Of a stretch of DNA of 64,000 bases, positions 40,440 to 50,021 are shown in pieces; the stretch's first letter is position 1, and each line of letters starts with the position of its first letter. The stretch covers positions 272,745-336,744 of the forward strand of contig NZ_KB913034.1 in NCBI RefSeq assembly GCF_000384195.1, written 5' to 3'. The position numbers were made by a program, and so were the translations under genes. Source of the stretch: Allobaculum stercoricanis DSM 13633 (GTDB lineage Bacteria > Bacillota_I > Bacilli_A > Erysipelotrichales > Erysipelotrichaceae). Below the pieces are notes generated by a model. It was given only the letters and a program-made list of their open reading frames with translations. It had not been told where the DNA came from and searched no databases.

Positions 40440-40976
40440 CTAATAGATCATCTGTTTTATATAGGGAATCAATTCTTCCCAGTTTCCTTTTTGAAAGCCA
40501 AACTTCCATAGCGGAAGCACAATTCCGTTTTTCAAGATTAAAACAAGGAACATATCCATATACAACAATTGATCTACGTCATGATACGAAATGGACTTAG
40601 TTGTCCCATTAAAACGATAGGCAATCTCTTCTCCAATACAAACACAAAAGGGTATTTCATTTCCTTGTTTTTCCAGGGTTTGATGGATTTTGACTAGCCA
40701 TTTTTTCTTGTTTCTGAGCGCAGATATGACAAGATAGGCAAGTAGGACAAAGAAACCAATAAAAATAAGAATTGCTGAAAGTAGTGTGTATTCTGTTTTT
40801 CCAGACAACACTCCATAAATAAAGGGAGCGATTGCGATGACTAAATAAAGGAATAAAGGGATCTTATTATTTGTTTTTCTTTGATTCCAAATTCCTAATG
40901 CTATTTCATTCATGATTTGTTCATTCATTTCAAATTCATTGACGAATGGATAGTTTTGTTTGTTCAAGTTTTCCAT
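40440..40976 (-). CDS. Two-helix membrane protein, YcxB-like
   Basis: A 178-residue hypothetical membrane protein. A hydrophilic N-terminus (about 1-38) precedes two adjacent transmembrane helices (about 42-60 and 66-88). A cytoplasmic domain then ends LILKNGIVLPLWKFGFQKGNWEELIPYIKQ, the pattern of the YcxB-like family (hydrophobic strand, Pro, aromatic, then a helix). The function is unknown. It stands alone between fba and the S9 peptidase, in the opposite orientation. Confidence 0.7.
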   Translation of the reverse strand: MENLNKQNYPFVNEFEMNEQIMNEIALGIWNQRKTNNKIPLFLYLVIAIAPFIYGVLSGKTEYTLLSAILIFIGFFVLLAYLVISALRNKKKWLVKIHQTLEKQGNEIPFCVCIGEEIAYRFNGTTKSISYHDVDQLLYMDMFLVLILKNGIVLPLWKFGFQKGNWEELIPYIKQMIY

Positions 40977-41299
40977 TGATTATCCTCTGATTGTATTTCA
41001 TGCCATTCAAAAAATTAAAATTATGCTCTTATCATTTTTTTACCATAATTGAAGTTTGTTTCCTATCGTTTTATATAAAAAATCATAGTCTATGTTTTGT
41101 TTATAGATACTGTAAAAAGAAACGATCCAAGCAAAATGAGGATCATGGAAAAAGCAGGGCATTTCATGAAGAACTGTTGTAAACTATAAAATAAAGTACT
41201 CAAAAATAACCTCAATTGAGTGAGCTAGTTTGATCATGTTGTCTTGTATCTTTTGATGAATAGCAAGATGATTTCAAATGGATAAAGGGGATTTGTTTT

Positions 41300-43204
41300 A
41301 TGAAGCCTGTTGAAATAAGAGATCTTTTAGAGATGGATTTTTATGGCAATCTGCAAGCAAGAGGCAAAAATGTATTGTTTGTCAAAGGTCATGCAGATCA
41401 AAAAAATAATGATTACACTTACGACTTGATGTTATGCCGTGAGGGAAAAATCTATCAAATCACGGATCGGAAGAACGTGAGATCCTATGTGTTTGAAGAC
41501 AAAAATACGATTTGGTTTGTCAGGGAAGAAAATGGTCAAAGCCAACTTTATCGTATGTATCTAAAAGGTGGCGAAGCGTTATGCAAAGCGACAATCGATC
41601 GATCAGGTGTATCGATCTTAGGTTTTGTCGATGAGAATTGCATGGCCCTTAGTTATATTCAAAAAGCAGTAGATGATCACGATCTAGCTAATGATTATGA
41701 AGTGCTTGATGAATCGCCTTGGTATGAAAATGACAAAGGATTTGTCAGTGGCCAACGTATTGCTTTAGCAACCTATGATTTAGAATCGAATACATTCCAA
41801 GAGATAGAAAATTCGCAATTGCATATTCGTGGGGCAGTCGTACATGACCATTGCATTTATTATTGGGGATATGCTGATACGGGAAAAAAAGAAAAATTAC
41901 ATGCGGATGAAATTTGTGTTTTCAACACAAAGCTACAAAAAACAAGTTGTCTTGTGAAAACGGATTTGTCCATTTTTAACTTACAAGCCACAGAAAATGG
42001 CTTATATCTCTTTGCTGAGAATGGAAAGCCAATTGGTCTAAACTCCAATCCGAGTCTTTACTATCTCGACTTTAAATACCAAAGTGTCGACTTGAAAATG
42101 GATTGGCAAGAAAACTTAGGAAATAGTGTTGTAGGCGATTGCCAGATCATTGCCGGCAATTCTGTTTGTATGGATAAAGATTGTCTGTATTTTACAACGA
42201 CAATCGTGGATCATAATAACTTGTTCTGCTGGGATGAAAATCGATTATTACAAGTATTGGAATGGAATGGCACGATTGAAACATTTAGTATTGCCAAAGA
42301 TACGCTCTATTTTATCGGCGCGAGACCAGATCAACTGCCACAACTTTATCAATACAAAAATGGTGAAATTATCCAATTATCAAATTTCAATCCATTTTTA
42401 AAAGATTGTTATGTCGCAACCACAAAACCGGTGTTCTATACCGGATCATTCAATACTCAACAATGTGGATGGGTACTTTATCCAAAAGACTTTGATCCCC
42501 AAAAAACATATCCCGCAATTTTAAATATTCATGGCGGACCGAAAATGGCTTATGGGCGTGTGTTTTTCCATGAAATGCAAGTTTGGACATCACATGGTTA
42601 TTTCGTATTCTTCTGTAATCCATTTGGCTCTGATGGCCAAGGAAATGAATATGCAGATATCCGTGGCCACTATGGATATGAAGATTACCAAGATCTGATG
42701 GCTTTTACTGATGCAGTTTTAGCAGAAGTCAAACAAATCGATCCGAATCGATTAGGCGTGACGGGGGGAAGTTATGGCGGCTATATGACCAACTGGATCA
42801 TTACACATACGTCCCGATTTAAAGCGGCAGCGAGTCAACGTTGTATTTCAAACTGGATTTCATTGTGGGGAACAAGCGATATTGGTCCTGATTTTGTTCG
42901 CGATCAAATGCAGGCTGGTCTAGAGGATATTGAAACACTCTGGAAGCATTCGCCACTTAAATATGTAGATCAAGCCGAAACGCCGACTTTATTCATTCAT
43001 TCGGATGAAGATTATCGCACACCAATTGAACAAGGTTATCAAATGTTAAATGGCTTAATCGATCAAGGCGTTGAAGCTAAAATGATCGTATTCCATGGTG
43101 AAAATCATGAACTTTCACGAAGTGGAAAACCTGTTCATCGCATGCGGCGTCTTGAAGAAATTACGAAATGGATGGACGATCATCTAAAGGAAAAAGAATC
43201 ATGA
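41300..43204 (+). CDS. S9-family (prolyl oligopeptidase) serine peptidase
   Basis: A 634-residue cytosolic peptidase of the acylaminoacyl-peptidase/prolyl oligopeptidase type. The N-terminal 390 residues form a beta-propeller without conserved motifs. The C-terminal alpha/beta-hydrolase domain starts at YPAILNIHGGPKMAYG. The catalytic triad is visible as Ser in GGSYGGYMTNW (about 492), Asp in IHSDEDYRTP (about 571) and His in GENHELSRSG (about 602). There is no signal peptide. The stop overlaps the PTS IIA gene (ATGA), so the two are translated together. The natural peptide substrate is unknown. About 320 bases of upstream AT-rich DNA hold no recognised element beyond a CTCAATTGAG palindrome at 41211. 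Confidence 0.93.
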   Translation: MKPVEIRDLLEMDFYGNLQARGKNVLFVKGHADQKNNDYTYDLMLCREGKIYQITDRKNVRSYVFEDKNTIWFVREENGQSQLYRMYLKGGEALCKATIDRSGVSILGFVDENCMALSYIQKAVDDHDLANDYEVLDESPWYENDKGFVSGQRIALATYDLESNTFQEIENSQLHIRGAVVHDHCIYYWGYADTGKKEKLHADEICVFNTKLQKTSCLVKTDLSIFNLQATENGLYLFAENGKPIGLNSNPSLYYLDFKYQSVDLKMDWQENLGNSVVGDCQIIAGNSVCMDKDCLYFTTTIVDHNNLFCWDENRLLQVLEWNGTIETFSIAKDTLYFIGARPDQLPQLYQYKNGEIIQLSNFNPFLKDCYVATTKPVFYTGSFNTQQCGWVLYPKDFDPQKTYPAILNIHGGPKMAYGRVFFHEMQVWTSHGYFVFFCNPFGSDGQGNEYADIRGHYGYEDYQDLMAFTDAVLAEVKQIDPNRLGVTGGSYGGYMTNWIITHTSRFKAAASQRCISNWISLWGTSDIGPDFVRDQMQAGLEDIETLWKHSPLKYVDQAETPTLFIHSDEDYRTPIEQGYQMLNGLIDQGVEAKMIVFHGENHELSRSGKPVHRMRRLEEITKWMDDHLKEKES

Positions 43205-43695
43205 AGCCTATGATAAAACGAAAAGAAAAAAGAGTTTCGGATAAAAAGTTATTGGCATGTATAGATGGAAAGCTAATGCCGCTAGGGGCGGTCGCAGATC
43301 CGGTATTCGCTTCTCGCTTATATGGCGAAGGAGTAGCGATTGTTCCCGAGGATGATGTGATTGTGGCGCCATGTAATGGAACGATCACAATGCTTGCTTA
43401 TAATCGACAAGCCATCGGTATTGAAACGGAACAAGGAGATATGGTCTTGATTCATATTGGCTTTAATACAGCACAATATGGAGAAAAGGCGTTTGAAGCG
43501 CGGGCAACGGAAGGAACAAAAGTAAAACCTGGAATGCCATTGATTACAATCAATCGTCATTTTTTAGAGAGCGTGAATGCGGATATGACAGTCTGCATGG
43601 TCATCACAAATCTCAAAAGAATCGAGGATTATCGAGTCCTTGAAGGGGATGTGGTCAGTGCCGGAAAAACACCCGTATTAGAACGAAAAATTTAA
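43201..43695 (+). CDS. PTS glucose-type IIA component
   Basis: A 164-residue stand-alone EIIA of the glucose superfamily, which takes phosphate from HPr and passes it to a IIB domain. The fold is recognisable: DGKLMPLGAVADPVFASRLYGEGVAIVPEDD, the NGTITML strand, the active-site region MVLIHIGFNTAQYGEKAFEA with the phospho-His, and GTKVKPGMPLITIN. The ATG at 43201 overlaps the peptidase stop. An earlier ATG at 43168 lies in the peptidase and was not chosen. No IIB or IIC is adjacent. It may serve an unlinked transporter or act as a regulator. Confidence 0.9.
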   Translation: MKPMIKRKEKRVSDKKLLACIDGKLMPLGAVADPVFASRLYGEGVAIVPEDDVIVAPCNGTITMLAYNRQAIGIETEQGDMVLIHIGFNTAQYGEKAFEARATEGTKVKPGMPLITINRHFLESVNADMTVCMVITNLKRIEDYRVLEGDVVSAGKTPVLERKI

Positions 43696-43764
43696 AACGG
43701 AATATTCGCTATTTGACAAGTATGAAATACAGGATAGGTAAGGAATTGTTTACAAGGATCTTGC

Positions 43765-43792
43765 TTTACACTTAGATGAAATTCTGTATAAT
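43765..43792 (+). promoter_or_regulatory. Promoter of murA
   Basis: TTTACA (43765-43770), 16 bases, TATAAT (43787-43792). The start point would be near 43799, at CGTACGTCTTCAAGAAT, which resembles part of the glmM leader. Confidence 0.7.
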
Positions 43793-43901
43793 TTTTTTCG
43801 TACGTCTTCAAGAATAATCAACAAGAACTTGTTAATGTGTTAATCACAAGGATTTTTGAATGAAAATTAGAAAAGACGTATTTTCGAGAGGAGAAACGAA
43901 C

Positions 43902-45176
43902 ATGGAAGAAGTCATAAAAATTGAAGGTGGCGTTCGCTTAAACGGAACAGTTCGGATTTCCGGAAGTAAGAACTCGACAGTTGCATTAATTCCTGCTGCT
44001 GTTTTAGGAACAGAAAAAGTAACGATTTATGGGGTACCACAAATCTCTGATGTTGAGGCATTGATTGAACTATTAGAAGAGCTTGGCGTAAAAGTCACAC
44101 GCGTGGATGAAGAAACGCTAGTGATCGATCCATCCGAAATGATGGATGTTCCATTATTAGGGGATGCGGTGCAAAAGCTGCGTGCTTCCTACTATTTCAT
44201 GGGTGCTCTTTTAGGAAAATATGGAAAATGCATGATCAAAAGCCCAGGTGGATGTTATTTAGGACCTCGTCCAATTGACTTACATATCAAAGGGTTTGAA
44301 GCACTTGGCGCAAAAATTAGCTATCCAGGAGATTGTACTTTATTACAAGCACCAAAAGACGGCTTAAAAGGGGCACGTATTTTCTTGGATATTTCTTCTG
44401 TTGGGGCAACAATCAACATCATGATGGCAGCCGTTTATGCTAAAGGACGGACAATCATCGATAACGCAGCTCGTGAACCAGAAATCATCGATATTGCGAC
44501 ACTCTTAAATAAAATGGGTGCCCGCATTCATGGTATGGGAACGAGTACTTTAGTCATCGATGGTGTCGAAGAGCTGAAAGGCTGTGTTCATGAAATTATT
44601 CCGGACCGTATTGAAGCAGCGACATATATCTTGATTGCTGCAGCAATGGCAGATGATATGAAAATCACGAATGTCATCCCACAACACTTAGAGGCGATCA
44701 CTTCTAAATTAGAAGAAATCGGCATTAACTTAACTCGTGAAGGGGATACGATTCATGTTTTCGGTAATGAGCCAGATAAATTGTTGAAACCAACAGACAT
44801 TACCACAAAAGCTTACCCAGGATTTGCAACAGATGTGCAACAACCATTCACGGCTTTATTGACGAAGACAGATGGTTGCTCGAGCGTGACAGAACAAATT
44901 TATGTCGAACGTTTTAAACACTGTGCAGAATTAAATCAAATGGGAGCGAACACTTTTGTCAAAGGTGCAACGGCTTATATTAGTGGGCCAACACCATTAC
45001 ATGGTGCATCAGTAACAGCAACGGATTTACGTTGTGGAGCTGCATTAGTCATCGCCGGCTTAATGGCTGATGGGGTAACAGAAATCCATGAAATTAAGCA
45101 TATTGACCGTGGTTATGACAAACTTGTCGAAAAACTAACGGCATTAGGAGCAAGAATTCGAAGAGAAGTGATTTAG
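43902..45176 (+). CDS. murA: UDP-N-acetylglucosamine 1-carboxyvinyltransferase
   Basis: Transfers enolpyruvate from PEP to UDP-GlcNAc, the committed step of peptidoglycan synthesis and the target of fosfomycin. Features are IEGGVRLNGTVRISGSKNSTVALIPAA (Lys and Asn of the active site), DAVQKLRASYYFMGALL, the loop SPGGCYLGPRPIDLH with the catalytic Cys at about 116 (fosfomycin-sensitive type), and PDRIEAATYILIAAA, FATDVQQP and RCGAALVIAGLMADG. The ATG at 43902 has GAGAGGAG upstream and gives 424 residues. An ATG at 43860 adds 14 unconserved residues. The terminator overlaps the stop. Confidence 0.96.
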   Translation: MEEVIKIEGGVRLNGTVRISGSKNSTVALIPAAVLGTEKVTIYGVPQISDVEALIELLEELGVKVTRVDEETLVIDPSEMMDVPLLGDAVQKLRASYYFMGALLGKYGKCMIKSPGGCYLGPRPIDLHIKGFEALGAKISYPGDCTLLQAPKDGLKGARIFLDISSVGATINIMMAAVYAKGRTIIDNAAREPEIIDIATLLNKMGARIHGMGTSTLVIDGVEELKGCVHEIIPDRIEAATYILIAAAMADDMKITNVIPQHLEAITSKLEEIGINLTREGDTIHVFGNEPDKLLKPTDITTKAYPGFATDVQQPFTALLTKTDGCSSVTEQIYVERFKHCAELNQMGANTFVKGATAYISGPTPLHGASVTATDLRCGAALVIAGLMADGVTEIHEIKHIDRGYDKLVEKLTALGARIRREVI

Positions 45177-45190
45177 CTTCTCTTTTTTTC
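45161..45190 (+). terminator. Terminator of murA, overlapping the stop codon
   Basis: AAGAGAAG-TGATTTAG-CTTCTCTT followed by a T run. The first arm encodes the last residues of MurA. Confidence 0.88.
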
Positions 45191-45285
45191 TTTGCGAAAA
45201 AGAACCATGAATGTTTCGGAAAGTAATTAAAATAGATTAAGATAGAGTCAATACATTCATTTCTTTTAAGAGAGGAAGGGGTTTC

Positions 45286-46047
45286 ATGGTTAAAATCGCA
45301 ATTCTTGAACATGAAAAAGAAACCAAAGAGATCGTTTTTCAGCTCGCAGGCTTTTTTAATAATATTGACTGGACGTTTAGACACTTTTATAAAGCATCAT
45401 TACTTGCCAAAGCGATGAAAGAAGAAGAGTATCAAATCTTTTTCTTTGATGAAATGTTCCAGACGCCACGTTTGGAAAGTGTTTTTGTGCACGATAATCC
45501 TTCAGCTTTGTTTGTCTATTTATGCCAAGATCCAGCGCATAAACAGGCCACGGAGCACCGCCGTCGAGTACTCTACATCTCAAAATATAATTTAAAACAA
45601 GATATGATTTATATCGAAAGTCAGCTCAAAGAACAGATGCGGCAAAAAGAATGTTATCCGCTCAGTTTCCAAGGGGTGAAAATCGATATTCCGATCGAAG
45701 ACATTTACTATTTGGAAAAAGTGGGAAAATTTGTTCATTTCCATACTCGCAAAGGGGAATTCCATGGCCGTTTGTATTTGGCAGATTTAGAAGAAGAATT
45801 CGCAAAATATGGATTTATGCGTGTGCATATTTCGTATTTGGTCAATAGTAAATATTTAACAGGAATTTATAAAGATGAAGTGGAACTGAATCATTCCATG
45901 CGTGTTCCGTTATCGCGTGCACAAAAGAAAAAATTAGGTTTAAAAGTACGCAAAGTCGAAGGGGCAACGAATACACCTTTAAAAATGAATAGAGTGATGT
46001 ATAAACAATCCGATAGTTTGATTGAACAATCTGACGACGATGAATAG
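45286..46047 (+). CDS. LytTR-domain regulator with degenerate receiver
   Basis: A 253-residue response-regulator-like protein. The N-terminal half (1-115) has receiver-like secondary structure (KIAILEHEKETKEIV, YQIFFFDEM), but the acidic pocket and the switch Lys are not clear. The C-terminal LytTR DNA-binding domain (about 122-225) is: GVKIDIPIEDIYYLEKVGKFVHFHTRKGEFHGRLYLADLEEEFAKYGFMRVHISYLVN, then VPLSRAQKKKL. LytTR proteins bind direct repeats to control competence, peptide or wall genes. No histidine kinase is adjacent. A 28-residue tail follows the DNA-binding domain. Confidence 0.87.
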   Translation: MVKIAILEHEKETKEIVFQLAGFFNNIDWTFRHFYKASLLAKAMKEEEYQIFFFDEMFQTPRLESVFVHDNPSALFVYLCQDPAHKQATEHRRRVLYISKYNLKQDMIYIESQLKEQMRQKECYPLSFQGVKIDIPIEDIYYLEKVGKFVHFHTRKGEFHGRLYLADLEEEFAKYGFMRVHISYLVNSKYLTGIYKDEVELNHSMRVPLSRAQKKKLGLKVRKVEGATNTPLKMNRVMYKQSDSLIEQSDDDE

Positions 46048-46101
46048 AAAAGTTTTTTAAAGAAAAATACGATTTTGATTGAATCATTTGCATAAAAATA
46101 A

Positions 46102-46137
46102 GCGGCAGTGCCCCAAAAGGATGCTGCCGCAATTTTT
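46102..46137 (+). terminator. Terminator after the LytTR gene
   Basis: GCGGCAG (46102-46108) pairs with CTGCCGC (46124-46130), then AATTTTT. It touches the end of the opposing gene and separates the convergent pair. Confidence 0.85.
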
Positions 46138-46348
46138 ATGATTTTTTGGAATCATCGTTGTTTGATGATGTGTTTCCTTTTCGTCCCGGAAGTTTTCCTT
46201 CATCGACTAATTGTTTGGCAACGCCAATACATAAAAAGCAACAGCCAAGAGGGAAGAACACCATGCTTTTAAAAATGAAGCAGGAGACAAGGAAAACAAC
46301 TGTCATGACATAGTAGGCATGATAATCTTTCAGATCTTTAAATTTCAT
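46136..46348 (-). CDS. Small membrane protein of unknown function
   Basis: A 70-residue hypothetical protein. MKFKDLKDYHAYY leads into two closely spaced hydrophobic segments (VMTVVFLVSCFIF and MVFFPLGCCFLCIGVA). A hydrophilic Ser/Asn/Asp-rich tail follows. The ATG at 46348 was chosen, with AGG about nine bases upstream. Eleven extra residues would be gained from an upstream Met at 46381 without a site. No family is recognised. Confidence 0.55.
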   Translation of the reverse strand: MKFKDLKDYHAYYVMTVVFLVSCFIFKSMVFFPLGCCFLCIGVAKQLVDEGKLPGRKGNTSSNNDDSKKS

Positions 46349-46449
46349 TAGCAGATACCTCGTTGTCAATATAGCAGGCATTGATCGAGATTTGTAAGTC
46401 TTTGCTTTAGGAATGGTGATTTAAAAGAAAAATCCGCCTAAAAAATGCC

Positions 46450-47040
46450 TTAGAGTTCACAAAGATCACGGATGCTATCGTCTTTTGTGATTTTACGCAG
46501 AATGCGACAAGGGTTGCCAACAGCAACGACATGAGCAGGGATATCTTTGTTCACTAAACTTTTAGCACCAATTACACTGCCTTCACCAATTGTCACGCCC
46601 GGTAATATCGTGACATCGCCACCGATCCAAACATTGTCTTCGATCACGATGGGTAAAGCGATTTCGTAGCCTTGGTTTCGCTCTTGATAGATCAAAGGAT
46701 GGTTTGCAGTATAGAGACCACAACGCGGGCCGATAAAACAATGACGACCGATTGTGATTTTTCCACCATCCATAAAGTAGGCATCGTGGTTAATAAAGGT
46801 ACCCTTGCCAATACTTGTTCGATATCCATAGTCCGCATATATGGGACTAAGTATGGTCACGTCTTGACCTACATGAGAGAAGAGTTTATTCAAGATTGCT
46901 TGTCGAGAGCGCTTTTGGCTTGGCTTAATCTGGTTGAATTGAAAACAAAGATCTTCTGCTTTGTCACGAAGCTTGGATAACTCTAAATCAAAGTTTGCAT
47001 CATACCAAACTCCTTTTTCCATTCTTTCTTTTTGGCTCAT
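46450..47040 (-). CDS. Maltose/galactoside O-acetyltransferase family protein
   Basis: A 196-residue left-handed beta-helix acetyltransferase (LacA/Maa/NodL type), which transfers acetyl from acetyl-CoA to a sugar hydroxyl. The N-terminal mac domain is MEKGVWYDANFDLELSKLRDKAEDLC. The hexapeptide repeats are visible in YADYGYRTSIGKGTFINHDAYFMDGGKITIGRHCFIGPRCGLYTANHP (catalytic His in ANHP), then IEDNVWIGGDVTILPGVTIGEGSVIGAKSLVNKDIP and VGNPCRILRKI. The true acceptor is unknown. GGAGG precedes the ATG. The 300 bases to the next gene are AT-rich with no gene seen. Confidence 0.92.
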   Translation of the reverse strand: MSQKERMEKGVWYDANFDLELSKLRDKAEDLCFQFNQIKPSQKRSRQAILNKLFSHVGQDVTILSPIYADYGYRTSIGKGTFINHDAYFMDGGKITIGRHCFIGPRCGLYTANHPLIYQERNQGYEIALPIVIEDNVWIGGDVTILPGVTIGEGSVIGAKSLVNKDIPAHVVAVGNPCRILRKITKDDSIRDLCEL

Positions 47041-47343
47041 TTGAATGACCTCCTTAGCTGGATTTTAAAGCGATGGATCAGTACATAAAATGCGGTTTGA
47101 TTCTGTATTGTTTTTATTTTAATCGATCAAATATAGATTAAAAAGATCGGTTTAACCTTTTGTTTTCAAGGCAAAATGAGTATGGAAATCACGTCTTTAA
47201 GGTGATGAAAAAAAGACAAAAAAAGGGAGGATTTTACACGGGGATAGAATTGGTTTTATTTATCAAATCAGCGGATTTCTATGGTATCATGGACTAGAAA
47301 TAACTATCTAATTAACTGCAAAAGATAATAGAAAGAGGACCTT

Positions 47344-48117
47344 ATGAAGCTACTTGCTACAGATTATGACGGAACATTAAAATTTGGTGATTCTGTTCAA
47401 GAAAAAGATGTAAAAGCAATCCAAGAATGGAGAAAAGCAGGAAATTTATTTGCGATTGTAACCGGCAGATCAAAACAATCCATCACGCGTGAATTAGAAG
47501 AAAACAATATTCAAGTAGACTATTTAGTAACGAATAATGGCGGAATGGTTTTTGATGACAAAGGCGAAATCTTATTAGAAACAACTTTAGATAATATTAT
47601 GGCAATCGACTTGATGTATGTTTCCCACGAGATGCCTGACGTTGTTTCTTATACCGTTAATGATGGTGTAAATCGTCACAAAGTAGAAGTTCATCCAAAT
47701 TTAGAAGAACATCGCTATGCAAATCTACAACCAGACTGGACAGAAGAAGAAATTATGGATTCTGGACGCTTTGCCCAAATTGTGTACTCTTGTACAACCC
47801 CTGAATCGACAGTAGAACTCGCAAAAAACTTAAACGCTCATTTTGGTGAGATCGTGACTGCGTTTGCCAATAATTTCGTTGTCGATATCGTGCCAAAAGG
47901 AGTCGATAAAGCAACGGGAATTGATTTTATTAGTGCTTATGCAAGTGTAAATGATGATGATGTATATTGCATCGGGGATTCTCATAATGATGTACCGATG
48001 TTAGAAGCATGCGAAAACTCTGCAGCAGTTTCTATGGCACATACTAATGTCAAAGAGGCTGCTCATTATGAGTATGATAGTGTGGCAGACTACATCGCAT
48101 TTGCAATGAGTCGCTAG
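47344..48117 (+). CDS. HAD-superfamily Cof-type phosphatase
   Basis: A 257-residue HAD hydrolase of the Cof/IIB type, which dephosphorylates small metabolites. Motif I is LLATDYDGTL (nucleophile Asp), motif II is IVTGR, the cap domain spans about 80-180, and motifs III/IV are KGVDKATGI with CIGDSHNDVPMLEAC (Mg-binding Asp pair). The substrate is not predictable. It is 44 bases upstream of cdaA and may be co-transcribed. GGACC-type purine site upstream is modest. Confidence 0.9.
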   Translation: MKLLATDYDGTLKFGDSVQEKDVKAIQEWRKAGNLFAIVTGRSKQSITRELEENNIQVDYLVTNNGGMVFDDKGEILLETTLDNIMAIDLMYVSHEMPDVVSYTVNDGVNRHKVEVHPNLEEHRYANLQPDWTEEEIMDSGRFAQIVYSCTTPESTVELAKNLNAHFGEIVTAFANNFVVDIVPKGVDKATGIDFISAYASVNDDDVYCIGDSHNDVPMLEACENSAAVSMAHTNVKEAAHYEYDSVADYIAFAMSR

Positions 48118-48161
48118 ATTGAATATATGAATCAAGTCATCAAACAGAAAGAAGGGATTGT

Positions 48162-49151
48162 ATGGATTTTCAGGATATTATCCTGCTTTTACGTTTGGTT
48201 CTTGACGTTTCTATATTAACTGCGCTGGTTTACACTGGTGTTCGCCTTGTTCGTGATAACAGCCGAACGATTCAAATCGTAAAAGGAATTTTAGCATTAT
48301 TGCTGTTTAAAGCATTAATTGATGTATTCCAATTAAAGACGATTGGTTATTTATTGGATTTCTTCTTGCGATGGGGAATTATCGTGATTTTAATCGTTTT
48401 ACAACCGGAAATCCGATCGATTCTTGAACAAGTCGGAAAAACAAATGCGAACTTTGTACCGAATTTACCAGTTGAGCGAATGAAAAAAATGGTCGAAGAG
48501 CTCGTGAAAGCAGTCAGTGACATGGCAAAAACAAAAACGGGAGCTTTGATTTCCTTGCAGATGGGACAGTCTCTAGAAGAATATGCCAAAACAGGAATCA
48601 AAATGGATTCGGATGTTACAGCGGAACTATTAGAGACGATTTTCCAATACGGAACGCCAATGCATGATGGGGCGGTTATTATTGTTGGCGATAAAATCGC
48701 TTGTGCTGCGGCATACTATCCATCTACCGCAAAAGATTTGCCATCGAAATATGGAGCACGACATCGTGCTGCGGTCGGGATTTCTGAAGTGAGTGATTCG
48801 ATTACTTTGATCGTATCCGAAGAAACAGGCAATATTTCGATCGCCCAAAAAGGAACTTTGACGCAATATACACCAGAAAGTTTATATCGTTATTTAGCGA
48901 GTCGATTAATCCAACCAACTGAAAATAGATCTTCAGTCTTCCAACCAGTATTAGATTCCGCTCGTTCTTTATCCAATTCATTTGCAAGAGGAAGTCGGAA
49001 CAAGGAAGAAAAGAAGGATGATCGAATTAGACCTTTATCGGTGTTGAACTTATTACCTGATTCAGCATTAGGTAGCAGCTCACGAATTCAGAAAAAACAA
49101 GATTCAAACAAAAAAAAGAAGAAGAGTGGAGGTGAAGGTCGTGGATACTAA
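48162..49151 (+). CDS. cdaA: Diadenylate cyclase CdaA
   Basis: Makes the second messenger c-di-AMP from two ATP. Three N-terminal membrane helices (about 5-85) are followed by the DAC domain (about 105-255). The DAC domain has DSDVTAELLETIFQYGTPMHDGAVIIVGD (DGA motif) and GARHRAAVGISEVSDS (RHR motif), the two catalytic signatures. The C-terminal 55 residues are a basic low-complexity tail (KKQDSNKKKKKSGGEG), longer than in Bacillus. It overlaps cdaR by 11 bases, and cdaA-cdaR-glmM is the conserved Firmicutes operon in which CdaR and GlmM modulate the cyclase. Confidence 0.96.
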   Translation: MDFQDIILLLRLVLDVSILTALVYTGVRLVRDNSRTIQIVKGILALLLFKALIDVFQLKTIGYLLDFFLRWGIIVILIVLQPEIRSILEQVGKTNANFVPNLPVERMKKMVEELVKAVSDMAKTKTGALISLQMGQSLEEYAKTGIKMDSDVTAELLETIFQYGTPMHDGAVIIVGDKIACAAAYYPSTAKDLPSKYGARHRAAVGISEVSDSITLIVSEETGNISIAQKGTLTQYTPESLYRYLASRLIQPTENRSSVFQPVLDSARSLSNSFARGSRNKEEKKDDRIRPLSVLNLLPDSALGSSSRIQKKQDSNKKKKKSGGEGRGY

Positions 49152-49980
49152 ACCCCATGGTTTTTTCGGAAAATTATTTCAATCATTAGGCTTGATCGTT
49201 CGTTCTCTTTTAGGGCGAATTTCAAAACTATTTGATCGAATTATTTATGATAATCGACTTTCTTTGCTATTCTCTTTTATCTTTGCGCTAGCTATGTGTA
49301 TTTCCATTAACTATAGCGATTTGCAAGGTAGACTTTTTAAAAACGATTCAGTGACATTGAATATGCCCAATATTCCAGTAGAGGTATTTGTCGATACCAA
49401 TGCCTTTGAAGTGACCGGCGTGCCAAGTGTCGCAGACATCACCATCGAAGGAGATACGGCTGACATTCAACTTGTTCGTACGCAAAACTCGGCTTCGATT
49501 ACCGCTGATTTACGACAACTTTCAGAAGGAACAAGTGATGTCACACTTGAAGTATCAGGATTACCGACCGGGCTTACGGTAAAAGTGAATCCGGAAACTG
49601 TACAAGCAACATTGGCCAAAAAATATACAAAGACATTCTTTATATCGCCAGATTTAATTGTCGGGAATGGGCAATCACCGAATGCCTACAATGAGCCAGC
49701 TTTATCGTCACGCTCAGTTACCGTTCGGGCGACACGCGACAAGCTCAATTCAATTCGTTCAATTCGGGCAATCGTGGATACATCGAGTTATGAAGGCGAA
49801 TTTGTAGCGGAAGTTCCACTCGTTGCTTATGATGGATCGGGAAAACAAGTGAATGTTTCTATTTCACCAGAAACGGTCACTGCGACAGTGACGCTGGTGC
49901 AAAACAATCACGAATCAACAAGTAAAGATAACAATAAAGAGACAGACAAACCAAAATCTTCAATCACAGAATCAAAATAA
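49141..49980 (+). CDS. cdaR: CdaA regulator (YbbR-domain protein)
   Basis: A 279-residue membrane-anchored regulator of CdaA. One N-terminal membrane helix (about 39-57: LSLLFSFIFALAMCISIN) precedes about three extracytoplasmic YbbR repeats (VEVFVDTNAFEVTGVPSVADITIEGD, LTVKVNPETVQATLAKKYTKTFFI, and ALSSRSVTVRATRDKLNSI onward). A Ser/Thr/Asn-rich tail ends it. It is shorter than Bacillus CdaR, which has more repeats. The GTG at 49141 has GGAGGTG six bases before it, and this site lies in the 3' end of cdaA. A GTG at 49126 would precede the site. Confidence 0.9.
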   Translation: MDTKPHGFFGKLFQSLGLIVRSLLGRISKLFDRIIYDNRLSLLFSFIFALAMCISINYSDLQGRLFKNDSVTLNMPNIPVEVFVDTNAFEVTGVPSVADITIEGDTADIQLVRTQNSASITADLRQLSEGTSDVTLEVSGLPTGLTVKVNPETVQATLAKKYTKTFFISPDLIVGNGQSPNAYNEPALSSRSVTVRATRDKLNSIRSIRAIVDTSSYEGEFVAEVPLVAYDGSGKQVNVSISPETVTATVTLVQNNHESTSKDNNKETDKPKSSITESK

Positions 49981-50021
49981 GGATTCTTCAATTCATTTCG
50001 GTGCGAAAAAGAAAATGATTA

